The notes under the pieces are model-generated. The model ran no database searches. It had not been told where the DNA came from and saw only the letters and a list, made by a program, of their open reading frames with translations. Shown piece after piece: positions 54,501 to 56,052 of a stretch of DNA of 64,000 bases (positions are counted from its first letter, which is position 1; each line of letters opens with the position of its first letter). Origin of the DNA: Patella vulgata (lineage: Eukaryota; Mollusca; Gastropoda; Patellidae). The translations under genes and the position numbers were made by a program. The stretch is taken from positions 66,941,210-67,005,209 of the forward strand of contig NC_065883.2 in the NCBI RefSeq assembly GCF_932274485.2. The letters run 5' to 3'.

Positions 54501-56052
54501 AAAGGTTGAGAACCACTGGGTTAGCACATGAGCGCTGTATCATAAGGTCTTGTCATTAAGTCAAGTGACATGGTTTCTTTTCGCCGCTTGTACATGACAT
54601 GGAGTGGGGTCTCCTGTCCAGCCTCGTGGATTTTGTCTGGTTTCATCATACTGCTAAAGACCGTTAGACGCAAGTGAATTATTAAAATAAAAATGAACCA
54701 TTTGATAGTCCCGAAATGACCTAGTTTGTGTCAATTGGACGTTAAACCCCATCTCTCTCTCTCTCTCTCTCCAGCTCTCTCTCTCTCTCTCTCTCTCTCT
54801 AGCCTTGACAGATAATCGGATGTTTGGGTCCAGACTTGAAAGCTAATCTAATGTGTTGGTCCAGCACGGTACTTAATCAACCAATGAAAACTATAAGAGG
54901 CAAAAGTTTATTGATATTAATCATCAAAGGTTCTAAAATGTTGTTTATTTTATTTACAGATACGTATGTAAAACTGACGTTAATGTCACCAACAGGCCAG
55001 GAATTACAGAGATGTAAAACCTCAGTACGACGTGGTCAACCTAATCCTTTATTTAAAGAGACATTCATGTTTCAAGTTGCTTTATTTCAACTACCAGAAG
55101 TCACACTCATGGTGTCTGTTTATAACAAGAAAAATATGAAGAAAAAGGAGATGATAGGATGGTTCTCATTAGGTAAGTGTGGTTTAATGGTTGAAAAAGG
55201 AATAAATTTATACTACAGGAGGGCGTCGCCAGTGGGAGAACCTGGAGAAAACCCAGAAGGTTAGACACCTGACCCTACTTTTTGTCAATACAAGTGGGAA
55301 ATCGAAACCACGCCACTTGACTCAATGACAGACCTTATGATGCAACGATTGTGACATATGCCGATGTGCATTAGCCCATTCGAATCAGAACAGTAGGACA
55401 TTAAACCCTATTTCATTTCATTTCTATGTTTGTTTACGGTAGATGAATACATAAATGAATAAAAAATATGTCCAGTTAAAAAAATCAAATACTTTTACTA
55501 TTCTGAGAAAAATCAAATAATAAGCTAGATGTCTGCTCTTTATCAAGCGGGGGATCACGGTGGCTAATTGGGTAAGACGCTGGCTCACTAGCCTGGAGGT
55601 CGGGTGTTCGACCCCTGCATTGGCCAAGAAAGTTAATCAAGATTTTCCGGTGTGTCCCCCTTGTCATTGATACAGGACGGAGGGCCTGGCAAGGACAGCT
55701 GTCTAGTCATTCAGATGGGACAAAAACTGAGGTCCCGTGTACACATTGGCGTGTGCATAAAAGACCTCTTGACAGTTGGAATTTGATATAACAGTAGGTC
55801 GTAGTGCTGATGTCCGGGCAAAGTTTCCCTCTTAGCACACTGTATGGTGTATGCTTGTCCTCATTAGCCCAGTTCGGAGCAGAGCAGTAGGACGTTAAAC
55901 TCCATTTTATTTCACTTCTTTATCAAGCATGTATGTATATATTTACAGGCATGAATAGTAGCGGAGAAGAAGAACAGGGTCATTGGAGTGATATGAGAGA
56001 GAGTAAAGGGGGTGATCAAGTCTGTCGTTGGCACGTCTTACTCGAATCCTAG
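929..56052 (+). CDS. SYT14/16-like: Synaptotagmin-14/16-like gene (eight visible exons, whole locus)
   Basis: Tandem C2-domain protein of the synaptotagmin 14/16 branch, a family linked to membrane trafficking and known to act without calcium. The eight exons join without a frame break to 1731 nt, 576 residues plus stop; vertebrate SYT14 is about 555. Order: Cys-containing N-terminal segment (about 15-22), acidic motif [12 protein letters not shown] (91-102), Ser/Lys tract (about 120-150), acidic linker, C2A (about 284-409), C2B (about 434-570), C-terminus CRWHVLLES. Segments such as [35 protein letters not shown] and NSSGEEEQ match SYT14/16 closely as I remember those proteins. The promoter, the 5' UTR and any transmembrane exon are not visible. 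SYT14 and SYT16 arose within this branch, so I do not choose between them. Confidence 0.93.
1340..2480 (-). other. GC-richer promoter-like segment with a tandem repeat (possible LTR-like fossil)
   Basis: This stretch is richer in G and C than its surroundings. On the minus strand it has CCAAT-type motifs (about 2391-2419), then a TATA-like GGTATATAAG (2301-2310), then three units of about 130-135 bp (around 1700, 1837 and 1967), then AATAAA at about 1480. That order (promoter, transcribed part, polyadenylation signal) suits a solo LTR or a noncoding first exon of a minus-strand transcript. No flanking target duplication and no open reading frame were found, so the class is open. Confidence 0.25.
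2648..2690 (+). repeat. Terminal fragment of TTAA MITE family R1
   Basis: Matches the last 40 or so bases of R1 (AAGACCTGCAATA, then GCAGATTTAGCTCTT). Only the end is left, directly next to an R2 copy. Confidence 0.55.
2694..3130 (+). mobile_element. MITE family R2, diverged copy
   Basis: Reverse-complement match to 34356-34842: shared GGAGCTAA near the start, CCTAGAAATTGACACAA-like, TGTAATATGAATGTATA, TTCGGCGAAATATG and GTCTGGTTATTCCAGTCTAC. The right end has drifted and its terminal repeat is not clear. An 89-residue open frame here lies entirely within the repeat and is not a gene. Confidence 0.65.
3224..3290 (+). repeat. SINE-B head fragment
   Basis: The tRNA-like 5' part of SINE-B (GGTGGCTCACTTACCAGGAG, GTTGGCTGAGAAAGT). 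The body is missing. Confidence 0.6.
3449..3800 (-). mobile_element. SINE-B, near full length
   Basis: tRNA-derived SINE on the minus strand. Its tail (GAAATGGGGTTTTAACATCC) is at the left and the tRNA-like head with GAGCCACC at the right. The flanks share CCTAGTTACA/CCAGTTACA-like bases, probably an old target duplication. Several short open frames inside are antisense SINE sequence. Confidence 0.85.
4261..4520 (+). mobile_element. SINE-A, full length, young
   Basis: Head like a class II (Leu/Ser type) tRNA: A box TGGCTGAATGGTTAG, B box GGTTTCGAATCC. Body: GGGTTTTCCCCGGGTCCTCC and TCCGGTTTCC, resembling the conserved central domain of widespread animal SINEs (Nin-DC or Meta type; not certain). 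Tail: GACGTTAAACC then CT repeats. A perfect target duplication ACACTACATGAA flanks it (4249-4260, 4521-4532), so the insertion is recent. Confidence 0.93.
4570..4835 (+). repeat. Dispersed repeat R4, copy 1
   Basis: Shares long blocks with 39765-39995 (CAGTGTTGATGTTTCTAGTG, CTCTTCCAGATTCTAGTGTA, GTAAAGACAAGTAAAACGAA). Type unknown; TATA-like bases lie inside. Confidence 0.7.
5150..6490. repeat. TTACACTAA minisatellite
   Basis: Tandem units of about 19-22 bp such as ACATTATTACACTAACACT, with higher-order variants (TACAATAT, GATACATTA, CTGATACA). The main array is 5648-6490; a short satellite block lies at 5150-5235. Confidence 0.95.
7049..7335 (+). repeat. Two tandem SINE-A 3' ends
   Basis: The segment starting CAATAATTTGCCTTCATTA, with a SINE-A tail behind it, occurs twice in a row (7049 and 7187), so this is a 138-bp duplication of a 5'-truncated SINE. 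Confidence 0.8.
7447..7722 (+). mobile_element. SINE-A
   Basis: Near full length: GATGGTCGAATGGTTAGCA A box, diverged B box GGTTTGGATTCC, complete body and CT tail. The flanks share CTCTTTGTCA, a probable target duplication. Confidence 0.9.
8165..8426 (+). mobile_element. SINE-A with partly duplicated head
   Basis: Perfect 12-bp target duplication CCCTGCACTTCA (8153-8164, 8427-8438). The tRNA head is rearranged: part of it is deleted and ATTCCCCGG occurs twice. Confidence 0.92.
9003..9242 (-). mobile_element. SINE-A, 5'-truncated, young
   Basis: Minus strand. The A-box end of the head is absent, yet a 13-bp target duplication TGGAACTGAAAGC (8990-9002, 9243-9255) flanks the copy, so it was truncated during insertion, as expected for reverse transcription primed on the target site. 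Confidence 0.92.
10012..10212 (+). repeat. Dispersed repeat R3 (probable non-LTR element 3' end), copy 1
   Basis: Shared with 39520-39718: CACCAAATTTCATCC, then GTAGCC..CAACCCT, AACAGACAAACAAA and a TATAGAT end. This kind of tail is common on RTE-like LINE 3' ends, but no coding part is present, so the class is inferred. Confidence 0.6.
10230..10508 (+). mobile_element. SINE-A, full length
   Basis: Complete head, body and CT tail with an 11-of-12 target duplication (TATACAGTGTGT 10218-10229, TATACAATGTGT 10509-10520). It ends 168 bp before exon 2. Confidence 0.93.
10539..10682 (+). promoter_or_regulatory. Triplicated splice-acceptor sequence before exon 2
   Basis: TTTCAGGAACAG occurs at 10561, 10602 and 10671, each after a T-rich run. 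The first and third also share about 30 bp upstream (TTTNATTNANNNTTCTGTTT-like), which suggests local duplication. Only the third leaves an open frame. Confidence 0.75.
10677..10886 (+). CDS. Syt14/16-like exon 2 (acidic motif and Ser/Lys tract)
   Basis: Phase-1 acceptor TTTCAG at 10671-10676 and donor at 10887. It encodes about residues 85-154. The start, [22 protein letters not shown], resembles the SYT14 segment with DEHGSSSESEDEALGKY, including the spacing to the KHY/GKY part. The second half is a low-complexity run of SSK, SGK and SAK repeats, which looks like a flexible basic linker. Two more TTTCAGGAACAG sequences lie upstream (10561 and 10602), but splicing to either would meet a stop codon within a few codons, so the third is the productive acceptor. 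Confidence 0.88.
11451..11700 (-). mobile_element. MITE family R1, truncated copy
   Basis: Begins at TTAA with the terminal sequence ACATACATTATG, then TGCAGGTCTTT, CTGAAATGTTA, GATGCCATCAGATGGGTC and AAAAATGGATAATTAAGAC, all in R1 order (reverse). The far end is missing. Confidence 0.75.
11849..12105 (+). mobile_element. SINE-A, older copy
   Basis: Diverged head (GATGCGATTGGTTAAAGCG), B box GGTTTTGATTCC, a body with a deletion before GTTAGTCCCAAAATGACC, and a tail without CT repeats. Confidence 0.8.
12526..12877 (-). mobile_element. MITE family R1, near full length
   Basis: Reverse-complement match along its length to 58868-59249. It starts at TTAA with ACGTATATG and ends CCATAAATTATCTTCAA, the TTAA there being changed to TCAA. 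Confidence 0.85.
13185..13860 (-). repeat. Cluster of three SINE-B copies
   Basis: A 3' part at 13185-13330, a near-full copy at 13331-13712 (ending in a tRNA-like TTACTCACTTAGCTACC head), and a middle fragment at 13715-13860 (GTCCCATCCAAATGACTGGA, CACCCTATACAACTGACAA). All are diverged from one another, so they are separate old insertions. Confidence 0.8.
13890..14185 (+). mobile_element. SINE-B, old copy, opposite to its neighbours
   Basis: Head GGTGGCTCGGTGAGTAGG, GAGTTCCTCAGGATTTTCC and CCCCTTGTCAGTGATGCAGG in order; the tail is lost after GTTGGATATC. Confidence 0.75.
14790..15965. repeat. Intronic minisatellite, units of about 75-80 bp
   Basis: Repeats of ATTAATAGTTTTAATAGGAC, TGATTTTGGAGGGTTGA, GGGTTTTATTGGATGTTATA and CATTGTGTGTAATAACA. 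Units from 15480 on are more uniform and 5'-end units more diverged. Confidence 0.9.
17370..17880. repeat. Minisatellite, units of about 45-50 bp
   Basis: Units of ATAGTTTGATTGTTAACCAA followed by TAGTGTCAGTCTTTACAACA, about ten degenerate copies. Confidence 0.9.
18808..18945 (+). repeat. SINE-A fragment
   Basis: Body and tail pieces (GGAGTAGGGATGCCTGTCC, CATATGTTAGTCCTGAAAT, GTGTTGAGTGGATG), diverged and internally deleted. Confidence 0.7.
19700..20055. repeat. 73-bp tandem repeat, about five units
   Basis: Units contain CTCTAACTCTAAAGAATGTA, TACTCGTTCTTGACAGCACC and ACAGCTATTCATGTGAATTG. Units are alike, so the array is fairly young. It directly precedes a SINE-B. Confidence 0.92.
20074..20426 (+). 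mobile_element. SINE-B, full length, young
   Basis: tRNA-like head of normal class I size: A box TGGCTTAGTGGGTAAGACG, B box GGTGTTCGATCCC. Body: AGTTCATCCAGATTTTCCGG, CCCTTGTCAGTGATGCAGGA, TAAAAGATCCCTTGGCAG. Tail: GGACGTTAAACTCC and ATTTC repeats. A perfect target duplication AGCTGTATGGGG (20062-20073, 20427-20438). The 132-residue antisense frame here is repeat sequence. Confidence 0.94.
20755..20910 (+). repeat. SINE-A, old fragment
   Basis: GGGTGGCTGAATGCATGTG head, then GTACGTGACAAGGAGTAGGG; ends in ATGAAATG repeats. Confidence 0.6.
20915..21446 (+). mobile_element. SINE-A split by a 266-bp insertion
   Basis: The head runs to about 20977 (GTCTGTAATTGAGCAGAATGA). The copy resumes at about 21244 with its B-box region GGTTTCGATTCCCC and continues to the CT tail. 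The sequence between (20978-21243) is not SINE and not recognised; it supplies most of a 133-residue open frame that then runs into the SINE. Confidence 0.7.
21447..21571 (+). repeat. SINE-A 3' end with long CT tail
   Basis: GTGAATTATTCAAATAAAATT to AGACCTTAAACCCC, followed by about 16 CT units (21538-21570). Confidence 0.85.
21890..22193. repeat. 152-bp tandem duplication
   Basis: Two units starting AGTTTGTGTCTGACATGT (21890 and 22042), both with GACTT-GATCTCAATGGGGTA and GAATAATTGGACGATTAAAT. They differ at only a few sites. Confidence 0.93.
22965..23720. repeat. Pyrimidine-rich minisatellite
   Basis: About 22 units of 25-34 bp close to CAATGACTGACCTTCTCC then TTTAACAAATCCTG. It gives CT-rich sequence on the sense strand ending about 155 bp before exon 3. 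Confidence 0.92.
23875..24200 (+). CDS. Syt14/16-like exon 3 (acidic linker)
   Basis: Phase-1 acceptor TTTTAG ending at 23874 and a strong donor GTAAGT at 24201 (phase 0). It encodes residues 155-263, a Glu- and Ser-rich linker with no fold I recognise. The part [16 protein letters not shown] resembles the NKGYEEDVPSDS region just before C2A in SYT14. The open frame runs unbroken through the exon and fits both neighbours. The donor lies only 123 bp upstream of a 4.4-kb foldback element. Confidence 0.88.
24324..25180 (+). repeat. Element I, left inverted arm
   Basis: Outer 620 bp very similar to the right arm and including TGTGTTAATTAAC twice (at about 24453 and 24544); inner part diverged. 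Confidence 0.9.
27875..28707 (-). repeat. Element I, right inverted arm
   Basis: Reverse complement of the left arm; a short insertion (near GTATTAGATTTG / CTACAGATTTTAGCC) and scattered substitutions separate the two. Confidence 0.9.
28850..29010 (-). repeat. Possible R1 MITE fragment
   Basis: TTTTGTCAAAATTTCAAAC and TTCTAACTATTAAAG...CAGTCAGCTCTTTATCT resemble the 5' half of R1 in reverse; strongly diverged. Confidence 0.45.
29443..29910. mobile_element. Small foldback element (468 bp)
   Basis: A palindrome-like MITE: CACTGTAACCCAGGTATCGT at the left, its complement at the right, arms of about 190 bp around a spacer near 29640-29715. A 3-bp direct repeat AAA flanks it (29440-29442, 29911-29913). 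It has the same design as element I (CACTG ends, 3-bp duplication, arms as long as possible), but a different sequence. Confidence 0.9.
30120..30750 (+). repeat. Degenerate SINE-B-related tandem
   Basis: Two related blocks: TTTGTTTGT...GTTATTT and CAACCCCCTCTGA around 30150-30230 recur at 30408-30485, and the SINE-B head-like GGAGGTCATTTGATCAATCC (30338) recurs at 30530. The second block continues as a SINE-B body to about 30750. Confidence 0.6.
31215..31728 (+). mobile_element. SINE-A carrying a nested SINE-B
   Basis: Head TTAGATGGCCAAATGGTTTA and B box GGTTTTGATTCCC, interrupted at 31349; the body resumes after 31620 with CTGGGTCCTCTGGTTTATTC and ends in CT repeats. Confidence 0.9.
31350..31611 (+). 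mobile_element. SINE-B, 5'-truncated, inserted in SINE-A
   Basis: Begins mid-body at AGTGTGGTTCCCCCTTGTC and ends in ATTTC repeats. A perfect 9-bp target duplication TCAACCTCA (31341-31349, 31612-31620) shows that SINE-B was moving after this SINE-A had landed. Confidence 0.93.
32340..32727 (-). mobile_element. SINE-B copies (tail fragment and 5'-truncated copy)
   Basis: A tail piece at 32340-32398, then a longer minus-strand copy at 32425-32727 that starts with ATCAA repeats and GGGGTTTAATGTCCTACTG and stops near the tRNA head. Confidence 0.82.
32855..33470. repeat. Tandem units of about 190 bp with an inner 24-bp array
   Basis: Three related units share TATATCATTAGTAAAAAT, GAAAAGATCGGTCTTGAGTT, AGTAATAATTCGATAAAA and GACTGGCAACCATG. 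The first unit has an expanded 24-bp array, GAAAAGATTGGTCTTGGGTT plus TTGT, at 32887-32985. Confidence 0.85.
33507..33754 (+). mobile_element. hAT/P-like MITE, copy 1 (248 bp)
   Basis: Terminal inverted repeats CATAGGCGTAC / GTACGCCTATG and a perfect 8-bp target duplication GTCTTCAT (33499-33506, 33755-33762). Eight-base duplications are typical of hAT and P superfamilies. Both ends have G or C runs (GGGGGGGCGG, GCCCCCCCAG). No coding capacity. Confidence 0.93.
34356..34842 (-). mobile_element. MITE family R2 with TTAA ends (487 bp)
   Basis: TTAA at both ends with imperfect inverted repeats AGTAGCTAAGTC and GACTTAGCTCCT. A TTAA target is typical of piggyBac-type elements. The 2694-3130 copy matches in reverse complement. 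Confidence 0.8.
34890..35112. repeat. Short minisatellite
   Basis: Degenerate units of about 30-37 bp around TCTTCAAAATATCTCCAGTA and TTGTCTT. Confidence 0.8.
35473..35720 (+). mobile_element. SINE-A with internal deletion, young
   Basis: Intact head and B-box region (GGTTTGGAATCC) and a body in which the stretch from GACC to the ACCAT before GTTAGTCCC is deleted. 14-bp target duplication TATATTGTATAATA (35459-35472, 35721-35734). Confidence 0.93.
36190..36455 (+). mobile_element. SINE-B with internal deletion
   Basis: Head GTTGCTCAGTGAGTAGGATG and GGCTCGCTAACCTGGAGGTC, then a jump from GATTTTCAG to TTGACAGTTGGAATTCGAT, then the tail. Confidence 0.85.
37135..37175 (-). repeat. SINE-C tail fragment
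   Basis: Reverse complement of ATATCATCTCAATGGAAGCG and GACGTTAAATA, matching the tail at 63323-63360. Confidence 0.6.
37541..37795 (-). mobile_element. SINE-A
   Basis: Minus-strand copy with a complete head (GTTAACCATTCAGCCATCCAA) and body; part of the tail is deleted (GAGACACAGACTAGGTC). A run of 14 G lies beside it (37490-37503). Confidence 0.88.
37835..38219 (+). repeat. Two SINE-B copies in tandem
   Basis: A head fragment at 37835-37930 (GGTGGCTCACCGTGTAAGAC) and a fuller copy at 37931-38219 with an internal deletion and an ATTTC tail. Confidence 0.82.
38502..38603 (-). mobile_element. SINE-A, extremely 5'-truncated, young
   Basis: Only about 100 bp of the tail inserted, with a perfect 12-bp target duplication GGGAAAATAAAA (38490-38501, 38604-38615). 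Confidence 0.92.
38829..39030 (+). repeat. Dispersed repeat R5, copy 1
   Basis: Shared with 41827-42025: AAATAGTAAGTG, GGAGGACTGCAC, GTGAATGGATCC and CTGTACAGTCCCGG. Type unknown; an open frame of 95 residues here has no support. Confidence 0.75.
39172..39312 (+). repeat. SINE-B middle fragment
   Basis: CCTTGTCAGTGGTGCAGGAT to AACATAAAAGAGATTTTAGC; head and tail missing. Confidence 0.75.
39520..39718 (+). repeat. Dispersed repeat R3, copy 2
   Basis: Matches 10012-10212 through TACCAAATTTCAGCC, AACAGACAGACAAACAAAC and ATTTGTATAGAT. Confidence 0.65.
39765..39995 (+). repeat. Dispersed repeat R4, copy 2
   Basis: Matches 4570-4835; the R4 copies are followed by different sequence, so they are interspersed, not a segmental duplication. 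Confidence 0.7.
40343..40635 (+). mobile_element. SINE-B copy and a second SINE-B tail
   Basis: 40343-40562 is a copy with a deletion after AAGTTCCTCAGGGA and an ATTTC tail; 40568-40635 repeats only the last 65 bp, from ACTGCAAGGCATGTACCC on. Confidence 0.85.
40905..41450. repeat. Minisatellite, units of about 38-40 bp
   Basis: About 14 units of AACCTGGATGAGCAGTTTGT then ATTCCTGTTCAATCTTG. Two unit types alternate (TTCCCTTCTAGCTTA and TCCTGTTCAATCTTG), suggesting duplication in larger blocks. Confidence 0.92.
41578..41826 (+). mobile_element. SINE-A, 5'-truncated
   Basis: Starts at GGCATTGAGTCAAATGGCG, B box ATTTCGATTCCCC, whole body, CT tail. Confidence 0.88.
41827..42025 (+). repeat. Dispersed repeat R5, copy 2
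   Basis: Directly follows a SINE-A tail; matches 38829-39030. Confidence 0.75.
42562..42811. repeat. 123-bp tandem duplication
   Basis: CGGTTATATACTTATAAGAA begins both units (42562, 42685). They are almost identical, differing by a GT/GC change and a 2-bp insertion, so it is recent. Confidence 0.95.
43530..44475. repeat. Minisatellite, units of about 65 bp
   Basis: Units of GGTTCCCAGTCGATGTTCAA, TGGTGTTTTTCTTACATCTG and TATTGGGAGTATGAATGTGT. Many have an extra GTACTGGTTTAATGGTGTTT block, giving a composite repeat. Confidence 0.92.
44845..44999 (+). repeat. SINE-A, decayed copy with CT tail
   Basis: GTGATTTAGTGGTCTAATAC head, GGTCCTCCGGGTTCCTCC body, GCGAATTATTTAAATGAA, then about 12 CT units. 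Confidence 0.75.
45244..45509. repeat. 133-bp tandem duplication, nearly identical
   Basis: Units begin TAAAAACACGGATATAAAAA at 45244 and 45377; one base difference was noticed (GGTTTG against GGTTCG). The unit includes the first bases of a SINE-A head. Confidence 0.95.
45484..45600 (+). mobile_element. SINE-A reduced to head plus tail
   Basis: Complete tRNA-like head through GGTTTCGATTCCCCGG, then directly TTTAAACCTCATTTCTCTC. The whole central body is missing. Confidence 0.85.
46280..46340. promoter_or_regulatory. Cluster of CRE-like palindromes in the left arm of element II
   Basis: Two overlapping TGACGTCA octamers (about 46309-46323) with further GACGTCAC and GACGTTA motifs nearby. The right arm holds the mirrored cluster at about 49945-50002. 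TGACGTCA is the classic CREB/ATF site; any activity is inference. Confidence 0.4.
47005..48450. mobile_element. Satellite-bearing insertion in element II
   Basis: Enters at about 47005 with GTCCCCCACCTTTCGAAG and AAAGCAGGGGAC, passes a CCGTCTGT array (47070-47140), a 146-bp satellite, and ends with GGCGGGGGACATCAGCCTCA and TTTGAGTCATTCTATTTG. Sequences of this kind are common in molluscan genomes as non-autonomous elements; class unknown. Confidence 0.7.
47165..48290. repeat. 146-bp satellite array
   Basis: Five nearly identical units (marker GAATGTTCAAACTTGG at 47185, 47331, 47472, 47618 and 47764) with a spacing of 141-146 bp, then three more diverged units to about 48290. Confidence 0.95.
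51185..51411 (+). mobile_element. SINE-A just upstream of exon 4
   Basis: Head rearranged (GTTGGATGGCCCTCATTTG), body and CT tail present. Perfect 10-bp target duplication CCCTTTAAGG (51175-51184, 51412-51421). Confidence 0.9.
51538..51817 (+). CDS. Syt14/16-like exon 4 (first two thirds of C2A)
   Basis: Acceptor TTTTTCAG ends at 51537 (phase 0); donor GTGAGT at 51818 (phase 1). It encodes residues 264-356. C2A begins near SLEVTFRYE (284). The motif [11 protein letters not shown] keeps the first loop-1 Asp (D312), but Asn stands where calcium-binding synaptotagmins have the second Asp. [13 protein letters not shown] and [10 protein letters not shown] are typical C2 strands 4-5 with a basic patch. 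This pattern fits the calcium-independent Syt14/16 C2A. A SINE-A copy ends 126 bp upstream. Confidence 0.95.
51818..52317 (+). other. Intron 4
   Basis: 500 bp, phase 1; only AT-rich sequence and an AAGTCTAGAAATA/AGGTCTAGAAATA near-repeat around 51905-51975. No SINE. Confidence 0.9.
52318..52475 (+). CDS. Syt14/16-like exon 5 (end of C2A)
   Basis: Acceptor TATATAG ends at 52317; donor GTAAGT at 52476 (phase 0). Residues 357-409. [19 protein letters not shown] corresponds to the Syt14/16 block [19 protein letters not shown]. Loop 3, which in Syt1 holds three calcium-binding Asp residues, here reads [10 protein letters not shown] and has none. WVVLEPRSN closes the C2A domain. The exon is short and flanked by unusually small introns (500 and 1470 bp). 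Confidence 0.95.
52567..52805 (-). mobile_element. hAT/P-like MITE, copy 2 (239 bp)
   Basis: Inverted orientation relative to 33507-33754, same CATAGGCGTAC ends, perfect 8-bp target duplication CAAGCGTA (52559-52566, 52806-52813). Confidence 0.94.
53628..53870 (+). mobile_element. SINE-A, older copy upstream of exon 6
   Basis: GGGTGGCCAAATGGATTAGC head, GGTTTTGATTTCC B box, shortened body, tail without CT repeats; ends 75 bp before the exon. Confidence 0.85.
53946..54132 (+). CDS. Syt14/16-like exon 6 (interdomain linker and start of C2B)
   Basis: Acceptor TTATTAG ends at 53945 (phase 0); donor GTAACG at 54133 (phase 1). Residues 410-471. A Ser-rich linker ([16 protein letters not shown]) is followed by [17 protein letters not shown] and [18 protein letters not shown], which match Syt14/16 C2B strand for strand. 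The usual first calcium ligand of C2B is absent (Met/Ala in its place). Confidence 0.95.
54174..54518 (+). mobile_element. hAT-type MITE (345 bp)
   Basis: Ends CAGTGATTCTTAACC and GGTTGAGAACCACTG, the well-known CAGTGGTTCTCAACC terminus of hAT/Charlie-type elements. Flanks TGTTAGCA / GGTTAGCA are a 7-of-8 target duplication. Inside are repeated GTGTGCC motifs. It sits in the A box of the SINE-A that follows. Confidence 0.88.
54519..54800 (+). mobile_element. SINE-A upstream of exon 7
   Basis: Head truncated at GGTTAGCACATG by the hAT insertion; body complete; tail a CT run of about 25 units, broken once by CAG. Confidence 0.88.
54960..55172 (+). CDS. Syt14/16-like exon 7 (core of C2B)
   Basis: Acceptor TATTTACAG ends at 54959 (phase 1); donor GTAAGT at 55173 (phase 1). 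Residues 472-542. [20 protein letters not shown], then [20 protein letters not shown] and [15 protein letters not shown]. Loop 3 is NKKNMKKKE, so its aspartates are replaced by Asn and Lys. The polybasic strand typical of C2B is present as [10 protein letters not shown]. This is the best-conserved exon of the gene. Confidence 0.96.
55217..55422. repeat. SINE-A body fragment (minus) joined to SINE-B tail (plus)
   Basis: 55217-55345 is minus-strand SINE-A (GAGAAAACCCAGAAGGTTAG, TTGACTCAATGACAGACC); 55350-55422 is a plus-strand SINE-B tail (GTGCATTAGCCCATTCGAAT, CAGTAGGACATTAAACCC). Confidence 0.8.
55549..55916 (+). mobile_element. SINE-B, full length, next to exon 8
   Basis: Head GGTGGCTAATTGGGTAAGAC, B box GGTGTTCGACCCC, body and tail complete. 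Perfect 12-bp target duplication TCTTTATCAAGC (55537-55548, 55917-55928). It ends 32 bp before the last exon, so the branch point of intron 7 lies in or beside it. Confidence 0.94.
55949..56052 (+). CDS. Syt14/16-like exon 8 (C-terminus and stop)
   Basis: Acceptor ATTTACAG ends at 55948 (phase 1); TAG stop at 56050-56052. It encodes [19 protein letters not shown] and ends CRWHVLLES. The WHxL motif near the end is the classic synaptotagmin C-terminal signature, and SSGEEEQ plus the LLES end are specific to the Syt14/16 branch. A SINE-B copy stops only 32 bp before the exon. The first canonical AATAAA downstream is at about 57537, so the 3' UTR may be 1.5 kb or longer; its end cannot be fixed from sequence alone. 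Confidence 0.95.

Noticed and set aside
54824-55264. A single 146-codon gene starting at 54824
   Set aside because: The first 45 codons are intron sequence before the acceptor at 54959 and the last 30 lie beyond the donor at 55173; only 54960-55172 is coding.
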